This document shows positions 1 through 7,576 of a stretch of DNA of 16,504 bases, piece by piece (position 1 is the first letter of the stretch; the number at the start of each line of letters is the position of its first letter). Position numbers and translations under genes: made by a program. Source of the stretch: an uncultured Acinetobacter sp. (GTDB lineage Bacteria > Pseudomonadota > Gammaproteobacteria > Pseudomonadales > Moraxellaceae); contig CAAFWA010000287.1 of assembly GCA_900766635.1 (NCBI GenBank), positions 1 to 16,504 of the forward strand, written 5' to 3'. The notes under the pieces are model-generated. The model was not told the origin of the DNA. It ran no database searches and was given only the letters and a program-made list of their open reading frames with translations.

Positions 1-215
1 AAAATGGCCACAATAAATAAAGGTAAGCCCTCAAAACTGTTTTGTTGCACTGCATTAGCACGAGCGGCTAAACCTGTGGTTTTGCTTAAAAATTCTCGTG
101 GATTTTGGTTATCTTGAGCACGAAAGCCACCTACCATCTTGGCAATCACCGCAAAAATATACGGCAATAAACAGGCAATTAAAATGAGATAAATAATTCC
201 ACTTATACTTTGCAT
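1..215 (-). CDS. MAPEG-family membrane protein, partial (C-terminus off the left edge)
   Basis: Reading the minus strand from the ATG at 215 gives 71 codons that stay open to the window edge. The visible N-terminus has a hydrophobic helix at about residues 4-22 and then a polar segment. It ends with 'RANAVQQNSFEGLPLF', which resembles the family motif R-x-N-x-x-x-N-x-x-E-x-x-P of MAPEG (membrane-associated proteins in eicosanoid and glutathione metabolism) and its small bacterial relatives. Bacterial members are typically about 130 residues with four helices, so roughly half is missing. The start is firm because an in-frame TAG lies directly upstream of the ATG. Bacterial MAPEG proteins mostly have no proven substrate, so no reaction is assigned. 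The gene diverges from the small membrane protein at 309. Confidence 0.75.
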   Translation of the reverse strand, partial: MQSISGIIYLILIACLLPYIFAVIAKMVGGFRAQDNQNPREFLSKTTGLAARANAVQQNSFEGLPLFIVAI

Positions 216-243
216 CTATATCGCTTCTCAAGTTGCACTAAGC

Positions 244-273
244 TTGCATCATAGCACGGCAATTTTGTTAAAT
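244..273 (+). promoter_or_regulatory. candidate promoter for the 309-713 gene
   Basis: TTGCAT (244-249) and TTAAAT (268-273) are separated by 18 bases in the divergent spacer, about 36 bases upstream of the ATG at 309. The match to the sigma-70 consensus is moderate and there is no other support. Confidence 0.35.
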
Positions 274-308
274 AGAGCCTTTGCGAATATTGCACTTAGG
301 CTAGGCTT

Positions 309-713
309 ATGAACGATCAAGAACAACAGAAGATGTTTGCTGTCCTCGAGCAACAAAAACAACATCAACAACAAGTTGATGGCGTGTTAAAAATCGTTTT
401 GCCAATCGTGGCATTTTTATTGGCCATGATTTGTGCCAATTTTAATATGCTCTCTACCCTTGGCACCATTGTGATGATGGCGGTCGCCTTTTGGATGGTG
501 GGCATCCGCCGTAAAGTCCTATGGCATTGGGCCACGATGGTGATTGTGTATTGTTTAGCAGATAACCTCTACAGCTATCAAGGACAGTTTAATTTAGATG
601 CCTTTAGTCGCCAATGTGGTACTACCTTGGTGTTCTTGTGGATTCTAGGCATTGGCCGCCCCTATATCGACCGTTGGCTGATGAAAAGCGACCAAGCACC
701 AACGAACAAATAA
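309..713 (+). CDS. small four-helix inner-membrane protein, function unknown
   Basis: The product is 134 residues and I do not recognise a named family. Residues 1-24 are very rich in Gln, Glu and Lys and could form a short amphipathic or coiled-coil helix on the cytoplasmic face. Hydrophobic segments follow at about 27-45, 49-66, 70-85 and 103-116, with basic residues (Arg67, Arg68, Lys69) between segments 2 and 3. The C-terminal tail is polar. An AGG lies five bases before the ATG. The reading frame is clean, codon use resembles the neighbouring genes, and it ends in a strong terminator shared with fadD, all of which argue for a real gene. It is convergent with fadD and divergent from the MAPEG-like gene, so context gives no functional hint. 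Confidence 0.7.
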   Translation: MNDQEQQKMFAVLEQQKQHQQQVDGVLKIVLPIVAFLLAMICANFNMLSTLGTIVMMAVAFWMVGIRRKVLWHWATMVIVYCLADNLYSYQGQFNLDAFSRQCGTTLVFLWILGIGRPYIDRWLMKSDQAPTNK

Positions 714-714
714 A

Positions 715-737
715 AAAAGCGCCATAATGGCGCTTTT
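715..737. terminator. bidirectional intrinsic terminator between the 309-713 gene and fadD
   Basis: The arms 715-724 and 728-737 pair perfectly over 10 bp around a 3-base loop. The core is GCGCC/GGCGC flanked by A4 and T4, so it gives a T-tract on either strand. It begins two bases after the upstream stop codon and ends four bases from the fadD stop codon, serving both convergent genes. Confidence 0.9.
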
Positions 738-740
738 CTC

Positions 741-2417
741 TTAAGCTGATTTACGTAAATCTTTACGCAGGATTTTACCCACATTGGATTTTGGTAAATC
801 ATCCATAAACTCCACATAACGTGGGCGTTTATAGCCAGTAAGATTTTCTTTGGCATATGCCAAAATTTCTTCTGTGGTCAGTGATGGATCTTTTTTCACC
901 ACAAATAATTTTGGTACTTCACCCGATTTTTCATCAGGTACACCAACAGCCGCTACTTCTAACACTTTTGGATGTTTCGCGACCACTTCTTCAATTTCAG
1001 ATGGATAAACGTTAAAACCTGAGACCAAAATCATGTCTTTTTTACGATCGACAATTTTGGTGTAGCCACGACTATCCATCACGCCAATATCACCAGTACG
1101 GAAAAAACCATTGACCATGGATTTTTCTGTTTCATCAGGTCGGTTCCAATAGCCTTTCATGACTTGTGGGCCACGAATACAAATCTCGCCCTGCTGACCC
1201 AATGGCAGCTCATTGCCATCATCATCTAAAATAGCGACTTCAGTAAGCGGTAATGGAATACCAATGGTGCCACTAAATTCATTCGATGCTGGTGGGTTGG
1301 CTGTGGCAACAGGTGACGTTTCTGATAACCCGTAGCCCTCGGTAATATTAGTACCTGTGATTTTTTTCCATGCTTCGGCAGTCGATGGCAATACCGCCAT
1401 ACCCCCACCCATGGTCATTTTTAAACGGCTATGATCAAGCTGTTTAAATTCTTCATTATTGACCAAAGCATTAAATAGGGTATTGACCGCCGGGAAAAAG
1501 GTCGGTTGATACTTGCGTAATTCTTTAATCACAGCAGGTAAATCGCGTGGATTTGGAATCAAGACATTGGCCTGACCTTTATACATGCCATATAAGGCAC
1601 AGACCATAAATGCAAAAATATGATACAACGGTAAGGCACAGAAGAAACGATCATCGGGCGAACTGTCTTGCTTGCCAAACTTACTTTGGAAAATACCATC
1701 ACATTGCAATAAATTGGCAACCAAATTGCGATGGGTTAATTCAGCCCCTTTAGACACGCCTGTTGTACCACCCGTATATTGCAATACGGCGGTATCACTT
1801 AAAGTTAAGGTTGGACGTTTATATTGATTGGCCTGCGCTTTGGCCATCACGGCATTAAATTTAACGTGATTCGGAATGTCCCAAGCCGGAATTTGCTTAC
1901 GCACTGAACGTAAGACAAAATTGACTAATGTGCCTTTAAGCACTCCAAGCATGTCGCCCACCGTCGCCACAACCACATGTTTAACAGGCGTTTTATGCAT
2001 AATTTTTTGGTAAACGTGGGCAAAATTCTCCACAATTACCAAGACTTCTGCGCCTGAATCATTGAGCTGATGCTCAAGTTCACGTGCCGTGTACAACGGA
2101 TTGACATTCACCAAAACAAGGCCTGCACGTAACACGCCCACTGCCACCACAGGATATTGAAGAACATTGGGCATCATCACCGCAACACGTGTGCCTTTGG
2201 CTAAATTCAAAGACTGCAAATACGCTGCAAATTTACGACTTGCTTCTTCTAAATCAGTAAAGGTGATGGCTTTATCCATAAAGATAAAAGCATCACGTGC
2301 GCCAAATTTTTGGAAATTACGTTCAAAAACATCTATTAACGAGGTGTTTTCTGGCGGTAATGTAACAGTTTCAGGAATTCCTGTTTTTCGATACTCAGCA
2401 AACCAGATCTTTTCCAT
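741..2417 (-). CDS. fadD: long-chain-fatty-acid--CoA ligase FadD
   Basis: FadD activates long-chain fatty acids with ATP and CoA, via an acyl-adenylate, to acyl-CoA for beta-oxidation or lipid synthesis; it acts at the inner face of the cytoplasmic membrane. The 558-residue protein has the usual adenylate-forming layout. The phosphate-binding loop YTGGTTGVSKG is at 214-224 and the GYGLSETSP motif at 361-369. The fatty-acyl-CoA-synthetase signature spans about 436-464 (NGFFRTGDIG through DRKKDMIL). The C-terminal lid carries the likely catalytic Lys548 in KSNVGKIL. Length matches bacterial FadD (about 560). The ATG at 2417 has a GGAG about 13 bases upstream and a GGGA closer in. The gene is monocistronic: its own terminator lies downstream and a candidate promoter with repeats lies upstream. 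Other acyl-CoA ligases share these motifs, but overall similarity favours FadD. Confidence 0.93.
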   Translation of the reverse strand: MEKIWFAEYRKTGIPETVTLPPENTSLIDVFERNFQKFGARDAFIFMDKAITFTDLEEASRKFAAYLQSLNLAKGTRVAVMMPNVLQYPVVAVGVLRAGLVLVNVNPLYTARELEHQLNDSGAEVLVIVENFAHVYQKIMHKTPVKHVVVATVGDMLGVLKGTLVNFVLRSVRKQIPAWDIPNHVKFNAVMAKAQANQYKRPTLTLSDTAVLQYTGGTTGVSKGAELTHRNLVANLLQCDGIFQSKFGKQDSSPDDRFFCALPLYHIFAFMVCALYGMYKGQANVLIPNPRDLPAVIKELRKYQPTFFPAVNTLFNALVNNEEFKQLDHSRLKMTMGGGMAVLPSTAEAWKKITGTNITEGYGLSETSPVATANPPASNEFSGTIGIPLPLTEVAILDDDGNELPLGQQGEICIRGPQVMKGYWNRPDETEKSMVNGFFRTGDIGVMDSRGYTKIVDRKKDMILVSGFNVYPSEIEEVVAKHPKVLEVAAVGVPDEKSGEVPKLFVVKKDPSLTTEEILAYAKENLTGYKRPRYVEFMDDLPKSNVGKILRKDLRKSA

Positions 2418-2434
2418 AATCCCAATGTCTCCAA

Positions 2435-2464
2435 ATCATCTTGTGTCTTTACTCTTATTGTCAA
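2435..2464 (-). promoter_or_regulatory. candidate fadD promoter
   Basis: On the minus strand a perfect -35 box TTGACA (2459-2464) is followed after 18 bases by GATGAT (2435-2440), a 4/6 match to the -10 consensus. The implied start of transcription lies close to the fadD ribosome-binding region. The -35 box directly abuts a repeat arm (2465-2474), as expected for a regulated promoter. Confidence 0.45.
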
Positions 2465-2502
2465 TGCTGCACTGATTATTGTACGTGTAATGTGCAGCAC
2501 TG
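2465..2502. promoter_or_regulatory. paired near-palindromic repeats upstream of fadD (candidate operator)
   Basis: TGCTGCACTG (2465-2474) and TGCAGCACTG (2493-2502) are direct repeats identical at 9 of 10 bases, 28 bp apart. Because each is almost self-complementary, TGCTGCAC (2465-2472) and GTGCAGCA (2492-2499) also form a perfect 8-bp inverted repeat with a 19-base spacer. No T-tract follows on either strand, so a terminator is less likely than a binding site for a dimeric regulator. The regulator is unknown. Confidence 0.4.
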
Positions 2503-2555
2503 CTTCCATCGTCACGATTCAAGTATATAAAGGCGTTGTCAACAAAATACTAGCA

Positions 2556-4775
2556 TTATCTTTGAACGAAGAGTTTCGCTGCTTTTTGATAACCCCGTGG
2601 TAACAGTTGCCCCTTTGACGCACGCTTCGCTACATACTTGAGTAAATCATCCGCTTTGAGTTTTAACTGCTGCTGCCCTGCAACCACATGCAAGGTTTCA
2701 TCAAGATTCAGCAAAGCCACAGCCAACAATTGTTCTTGATCTTCAAGTTGTACCAATTTATTGCCTTTACCTTTGTTGAGGATTGGTAATTCTGCCAGAT
2801 CAATCACCGCCACTCTACCACCAGAGGTCAGTACAGCAACATGGCTAAACTGCTCAATGGCTTGAATATCAAGCATGTGGCTATTTTCTGGCAAAGTTAA
2901 AAAGGCTTTACCCGCTTTGGCACTGGTGTCTAAATGTTTGGCTTGGGTTTTAAAACCAAAGGCTTTGCTGCTTAAGACTAAAATTTCAGCGTCATCGTCG
3001 GCAATAAAGACTTGTTTAAATCCAACTCCATTGGCAGGGCTAAGTTTAGAACTTAACGGCTCACCAAAACCACGTGCTGATGGCAATTGATTAATCGCTA
3101 AGGCATAACTGCGCCCTGTTTCATCTAAAATATAGGCACGTTGATTAGATTTGCCTTGTGCATGACTTAAATATTGATCGCCTGCACGGAAGTTTAAATT
3201 GGTCACATCAACATCATGGCCTTTGGCACAGCGTACCCAACCTGCTTCTGAGATCACCACCGTGACAGGATCGGCAGGTAGCATATCTTGTTCATTAATG
3301 GCTGCGGCTTCAGCACGTTCTACAATTGGCGAACGACGTGCATCACCAAATTTTTTGGCATCTTCTTTGAGCTCTGAAATAATCAAATTCTTTAATGAAT
3401 CAGGATTATCGAGTTGCTCACGAATCACCGCTGCTTTGCTTTCTAAATCGGCTTGTTCGGCACGAATATTTTGTTCTTCAAGTTTGGCCAACTGACGCAG
3501 TTTTAAATCTAAAATGGCATCGGCTTGAATCTCATCTAAAGCAAATTGCTGCATTAAAATGGCTTTAGGATGATCTTCTTCACGAATAATGCGAATCACT
3601 TCATCGACATTTAAATAGGCCACCAATAAACCGCCCAAAATATGTAGGCGCTTTTCGATTTTATTTAAATGGTAGCTTAAACGACGGGTGACTGTTTGCT
3701 TACGAATCTCAATCCATTCGAGCAAAATCTGACGAATCGATTTCACTTGCGGACGGCCATCTGCACCAATCATATTCAAATTAACACGATAACTTGATTC
3801 TAAATCAGTGGTAGCAAATAGATGGCTCATCACTGCTTCAGCATCAATACGATTTGAACGCAGTACAATCACAATTCGGGTTGGATTTTGATGATCTGAT
3901 TCATCACGAATATCACTCACCAATGGCAATTTCTTGGCCTGCATTTGGTCAGCAATTTGGGTAATGACTTTTGAACCTGAAACCTGATACGGTAAATCGG
4001 TGATGATAATTTCGTTTTTATCGACCGTATACACTGCACGGACTTTATAGCTACCACGACCTGTGGTTTGAATTTTCAGTAAGTCTTGCGGGGAGCTAAT
4101 AATTTCAGCTTTGGTCGGTAAATCAGGTGCAGGGATGAATTCAGCAACTTTTTCGTCGCTTAAATTTGGATTACGGATTAACGCAATCGTACCTTTAACC
4201 ACTTCACGTAAGTTATGTGGTGGAATGTCGGTCGCCATCCCCACCGCAATCCCTGTAGTACCATTCATTAAGATATTCGGTACACGCGCAGGTAAATTGA
4301 CTGGCTCTTTCATCGAACCATCAAAGTTATCTTGCCAATCACAGGTGCCTTGACCAAGTTCTGATAACAATAAATCACTATAGGCCGAGAGCTTAGCTTC
4401 GGTATAACGCATCGCTGCAAATGATTTTGGGTCATCAGGCGAACCCCAATTGCCTTGTCCCTCAATAAACGGATAGCGATAACTAAAAGGCTGAGCCATT
4501 AACACCATGGCTTCATAACAAGCCGAATCACCATGTGGATGGTATTTACCTAAGACATCACCCACCGTACGCGCAGATTTTTTGGGTTTACCTGTTGGCT
4601 TTAACCCAAGTTCACTCATGGCATACACAATACGGCGCTGTACTGGTTTTAAACCGTCACTAATATGAGGCAATGCACGATCCATAATCACGTACATGGC
4701 ATAATTTAAATAAGCTTGTTCGGTAAATTCTGCTACTGAGCGATTTTCTGTCGCATGATGCACAAGGCTTGTCAT
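2556..4775 (-). CDS. parC: DNA topoisomerase IV subunit A (ParC)
   Basis: ParC is the DNA-cleaving and rejoining subunit of topoisomerase IV (ParC2ParE2), which unlinks replicated chromosomes. The protein is 739 residues. The winged-helix breakage-reunion domain is N-terminal, with [19 protein letters not shown] at 72-90 and the active-site tyrosine Tyr124 in [12 protein letters not shown] coiled-coil tower follows, and the C-terminal third is a degenerate beta-pinwheel domain. It lacks a clear GyrA-box, as expected for ParC rather than GyrA. Ser84 (codon TCG, 4524-4526) and Glu88 (codon GAA, 4512-4514) are the wild-type residues at the main fluoroquinolone-resistance positions. The ATG at 4775 is preceded by AGGTTGG. 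parE is not adjacent, which is common. A candidate promoter with a perfect TATAAT lies upstream. Confidence 0.97.
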   Translation of the reverse strand: MTSLVHHATENRSVAEFTEQAYLNYAMYVIMDRALPHISDGLKPVQRRIVYAMSELGLKPTGKPKKSARTVGDVLGKYHPHGDSACYEAMVLMAQPFSYRYPFIEGQGNWGSPDDPKSFAAMRYTEAKLSAYSDLLLSELGQGTCDWQDNFDGSMKEPVNLPARVPNILMNGTTGIAVGMATDIPPHNLREVVKGTIALIRNPNLSDEKVAEFIPAPDLPTKAEIISSPQDLLKIQTTGRGSYKVRAVYTVDKNEIIITDLPYQVSGSKVITQIADQMQAKKLPLVSDIRDESDHQNPTRIVIVLRSNRIDAEAVMSHLFATTDLESSYRVNLNMIGADGRPQVKSIRQILLEWIEIRKQTVTRRLSYHLNKIEKRLHILGGLLVAYLNVDEVIRIIREEDHPKAILMQQFALDEIQADAILDLKLRQLAKLEEQNIRAEQADLESKAAVIREQLDNPDSLKNLIISELKEDAKKFGDARRSPIVERAEAAAINEQDMLPADPVTVVISEAGWVRCAKGHDVDVTNLNFRAGDQYLSHAQGKSNQRAYILDETGRSYALAINQLPSARGFGEPLSSKLSPANGVGFKQVFIADDDAEILVLSSKAFGFKTQAKHLDTSAKAGKAFLTLPENSHMLDIQAIEQFSHVAVLTSGGRVAVIDLAELPILNKGKGNKLVQLEDQEQLLAVALLNLDETLHVVAGQQQLKLKADDLLKYVAKRASKGQLLPRGYQKAAKLFVQR

Positions 4776-4815
4776 ACCAACCTATAATCCTAAAATAATA
4801 TTTTTGTCTTTGGAA

Positions 4816-4821
4816 ATTATA
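4816..4821 (-). promoter_or_regulatory. candidate parC -10 element
   Basis: A perfect TATAAT lies on the minus strand about 41 bases upstream of the parC ATG, giving a leader of roughly 33 bases. No convincing TTGACA-like -35 box is found at 16-18 bp, so an activator or a weak -35 would be needed. The call rests on the -10 hexamer alone. Confidence 0.4.
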
Positions 4822-4899
4822 ATGCGATGTCGCCCAAGAAACCTACTGACAAATCCCAATGCGACAACACATGACGTTTATTAATTCAATCGAGTGCAG

Positions 4900-6219
4900 T
4901 TACTTAGAAATGGACTCTAAAGTACGCCCTTGAGTTTCTTCGCCCAACACTAAAATGATCAGCGCCACAGCCACAAGCACGGCGGTAAACATCATAAAGA
5001 CATAACCAAAACCACCCTCTTGCACCATTAAATGCGTAACTGCTAAAGGCGCAGCAATGCCACCCATCCGCCCAATTGCAGCTGCCCAGCCTGAACCAAA
5101 GGCACGAATATGGGTTGGATATTGTTCTGGAGTATAGGTATACAGAACGCCCCAAGCACCTAAGTTAAAGAATGAGAGTAAACAGCCCCATAACATAATG
5201 AGCGCCACACTATCGGCTTGGCCAAAGAAGTACGCCGAAATCGCACACATTGTAATAAAAATGGCCAACGTGGCTTTACGCCCCCATAATTCAACCAACC
5301 ATGCCGCCACAATATAGCCCGGCAATTGTGCCAAAATCATGAATAATACATATTCAAATGATTGCACAATACTATAGCCTTGTTGTACCAATAAGCTAGG
5401 TAACCATGTAAAAATGCCGTAGTAAGAATAGACAATACCAAACCAAATCAGCCATAGCATTAAGGTACGGCGTGCAAAAATGCCTGACCATAACTGACGA
5501 AATGAACCTTTGCTTTGTTCAGTGCTCTGTTTGACTTCAATCTGTTCAATGACCTCGACACCGCATTTACGTTCAATACTTTGCACAAGCTCATGCGCTT
5601 CTTGAATCCGACCACGATGAATTAAATAAGGAATTGACTCAGGTACAAACTTCCAAATTACAATGGCATATAAAGCAGGAATACCACCGATTAAAAAGGC
5701 CATATGCCAACCTAATTTTGGAATCACAAAATAAGAGACCAATGCAGCACATAGCCAACCTAAGCCCCAAAAACTCTCAAGCAAAACAATAAAGCGTCCA
5801 CGCACATGCGCAGGAATATATTCACTCACTAAGGTCACAGCTACAGGCAGTTGTCCGCCTAAACCTAAGCCCACAATAAAGCGAAATACTAAAAGCCACG
5901 TTAAATTTGGCGCAAATGCACAGGCTGCCGTAGCCAAACTATAAATCACTAATGTGGTGGCAAAAACAGTTTTACGCCCAATTCGATCGGCTAAAGCGCC
6001 AGAACAGACTGCCCCAATGGCCATTCCAACAAAACCAATAGAGACCACCCAACCTTTTTCAGTGGGCGTCATCGACCAATCTTCCGCCATTTTGGCCAAA
6101 ATAAAGGAAATTAAGCCTGTATCCATGGCATCGAACATCCATCCTAGTCCGATGACCCACAGCAAAGTATAGTGAAACTTACCGATGGGTAAGCGTTGAA
6201 TTCGCGAAACTAAGTCCAT
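4900..6219 (-). CDS. NiaP-like major facilitator transporter
   Basis: A 439-residue, twelve-helix secondary transporter of the inner membrane. Visible marks are the early WMFDAMDTGL segment (27-36), MFS motif A (GALADRIGRKTVF, 74-86), the SEYIPAHVRGRFIVLLE stretch (132-148), and FVPESIPYL (191-199), a variant of the sugar-porter PESPRYL motif at the end of the first six-helix half. From memory this pattern resembles NiaP, which imports niacin, more closely than the aromatic-acid AAHS group, but AAHS or another organic-acid carrier remains possible; the substrate is an inference. The ATG at 6219 has only a weak GAGA ribosome site. It is a single gene between parC and the TRIC gene with gaps of more than 120 bases on each side. 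A TATAAC at 6288-6293 (minus) could be its -10 box. Confidence 0.8.
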   Translation of the reverse strand: MDLVSRIQRLPIGKFHYTLLWVIGLGWMFDAMDTGLISFILAKMAEDWSMTPTEKGWVVSIGFVGMAIGAVCSGALADRIGRKTVFATTLVIYSLATAACAFAPNLTWLLVFRFIVGLGLGGQLPVAVTLVSEYIPAHVRGRFIVLLESFWGLGWLCAALVSYFVIPKLGWHMAFLIGGIPALYAIVIWKFVPESIPYLIHRGRIQEAHELVQSIERKCGVEVIEQIEVKQSTEQSKGSFRQLWSGIFARRTLMLWLIWFGIVYSYYGIFTWLPSLLVQQGYSIVQSFEYVLFMILAQLPGYIVAAWLVELWGRKATLAIFITMCAISAYFFGQADSVALIMLWGCLLSFFNLGAWGVLYTYTPEQYPTHIRAFGSGWAAAIGRMGGIAAPLAVTHLMVQEGGFGYVFMMFTAVLVAVALIILVLGEETQGRTLESISK

Positions 6220-6302
6220 AGCAAGATCTCTGATCAGGTGATAACAAGCATGCTGCTTTCACAACAGGATGGATGATATTGCTCTTTGTTATACGCTAAA
6301 TT

Positions 6303-6327
6303 GCTTAAAAAATCTGCACTTTTAAGC
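6303..6327 (-). terminator. weak AT-rich hairpin after the TRIC gene (possible terminator)
   Basis: GCTTAAAA (6303-6310) and TTTTAAGC (6320-6327) form a perfect 8-bp stem with a 9-base loop, 15 bases past the TRIC stop codon on the minus strand. The stem is AT-rich and no T-tract follows the second arm, so termination would be inefficient. It could equally be an upstream regulatory dyad of the NiaP-like gene. Confidence 0.3.
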
Positions 6328-6341
6328 TAAAGGGCGATTTG

Positions 6342-6986
6342 TTATGAGGCATCTTTAGAAGAAGCGGATTGTTCGTCATCTTCTTTATAAATAAATTTAG
6401 GCATTTCTAGCCCAAAATAAATGGCAATACAACGCAGTGAAAAACCAAAAATTAAAGTAGCAATCACGGTCAGTTCGAGTGATAAACCAAGCTCAAGACA
6501 TACCCAATAGCAAATCACGGCTACAAAGGAAATACTTGCATAGAGTTCACGGCGGAATACTAAAGGCACGTCGTTACACAAAATATCGCGCAAAATCCCG
6601 CCCGATACGCCTGTTAATACCCCAGCGACTGCACAAACCACAAAGCCATGCCCCATTTCTAAGGCAATTTGAGAGCCAATAATGGTAAAGCCAATTAAAC
6701 CTAAGGCATCAAGCAATAAGAACACCGAGCGCAAATGACGCATCCATTTGGCAATCATGATGGTAAAAAATGCAGCACTACAGGTCAGCACCAAATATTC
6801 AGGATGCTTCACCCACGTTAAGGGATAATGCCCCAGCAGCACATCACGCACCGAGCCGCCACCTAAAGCCGTTACACAGGCAATAATGACCACACCAAAC
6901 CAATCCATACTACGCCGACCTGCCGATAATGCACCGGTCATTGCTTCAGCGGTAATTGCAATAATATAAATAACGGTCAGTAACAT
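6342..6986 (-). CDS. TRIC-type cation channel family protein (UPF0126, YadS-like)
   Basis: A 214-residue inner-membrane protein with two tandem UPF0126 repeats of about three helices each plus a seventh helix. Each repeat carries the family's glycine-rich turn: GGGSVRDVLL (42-51) and GGILRDIL (129-136). Bacterial homologues of animal TRIC proteins form trimeric potassium- or cation-permeable channels; their role in bacteria is not settled. The C-terminal 15 residues are acidic and serine-rich and probably cytoplasmic. The ATG at 6986 has AGG five bases upstream. ychJ ends 51 bases upstream on the same strand with no strong terminator between, so the two may share a transcript. Confidence 0.88.
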   Translation of the reverse strand: MLLTVIYIIAITAEAMTGALSAGRRSMDWFGVVIIACVTALGGGSVRDVLLGHYPLTWVKHPEYLVLTCSAAFFTIMIAKWMRHLRSVFLLLDALGLIGFTIIGSQIALEMGHGFVVCAVAGVLTGVSGGILRDILCNDVPLVFRRELYASISFVAVICYWVCLELGLSLELTVIATLIFGFSLRCIAIYFGLEMPKFIYKEDDEQSASSKDAS

Positions 6987-7037
6987 TGCCTGAGTATCCG
7001 TGTAGGGGCTTTCTTGCGCGCTATTCTATGCCAAAAC

Positions 7038-7502
7038 TTATAAAAATGCTGCGCAGCACTGCTTAAATTTTTTCCCCGAACTACAAATACAAGCTTGCTT
7101 CATGGTGGGTTTCTGCTCTGTGGTTGGATCTAAGAAATACCACTGCCCCTCGTGCTGCACAAAGTGTGAAATTTCATGGTGAATATGGCTGTCTTGCCCA
7201 TCGTGATAATAGGCTTTGAATTCAACTTGAGCATGTTTTTTTGCCAATTTTTCATTGGCTTGTACCACTTCAAGCTTGAGCCATTGATTGCTTTTACTCC
7301 AATCTAAAATAGCAGGTACATCTAAATGAGGCTGCTGTAATAAAGCCGTTGTTTTTACAATATAGTCAATCTCTTGCTTGGCAAAAGCACTATAACGCGA
7401 ACGCATTAATTGTTCGGCGCTTTGTGCATAGACTTGACCTAAATGGAGCAGTTGGCAGCAGACAGCGTAATCGGGGCTGCCACACGGGCATGGATTAGAC
7501 AT
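7038..7502 (-). CDS. ychJ: YchJ family SEC-C motif protein
   Basis: A 154-residue protein (E. coli YchJ is about 152) with the hallmark of this family: a cysteine-rich SEC-C motif at each end around an NTF2-like central domain. The N-terminal motif is CPCGS...CC (Cys5, Cys7, Cys15, Cys16). The C-terminal motif is CICSSGKKFKQCC (Cys138, Cys140, Cys149, Cys150). SEC-C motifs bind zinc, and the SecA copy also contacts SecB and ribosomes; the function of YchJ itself is not established. The central part carries the family segment MRSRYSAF (33-40). The ATG at 7502 has GAGA as ribosome site. A terminator-like hairpin with an 8-T tract ends 8 bases before this start codon, which is unusual. Confidence 0.9.
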   Translation of the reverse strand: MSNPCPCGSPDYAVCCQLLHLGQVYAQSAEQLMRSRYSAFAKQEIDYIVKTTALLQQPHLDVPAILDWSKSNQWLKLEVVQANEKLAKKHAQVEFKAYYHDGQDSHIHHEISHFVQHEGQWYFLDPTTEQKPTMKQACICSSGKKFKQCCAAFL

Positions 7503-7510
7503 GATTTCTC

Positions 7511-7542
7511 AAAAAAAATAGCGCATGGGGATGCGCTATTTT
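7511..7542 (-). terminator. intrinsic terminator of the TerC-CBS gene, abutting the ychJ start
   Basis: On the minus strand the arms 7531-7542 and 7515-7526 pair perfectly over 12 bp (core ATAGCGCAT) around a four-base CCCC loop. A run of eight T (7511-7518, the first four in the stem) follows. It is 34 bases after the TerC stop codon and ends 8 bases before the ychJ ATG. A small second stem (AACCT/AGGTT, 7543-7547 with 7555-7559) lies just before it. Confidence 0.85.
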
Positions 7543-7576
7543 AACCTGATTTTGAGGTTTTATAGATATCTAGCCA

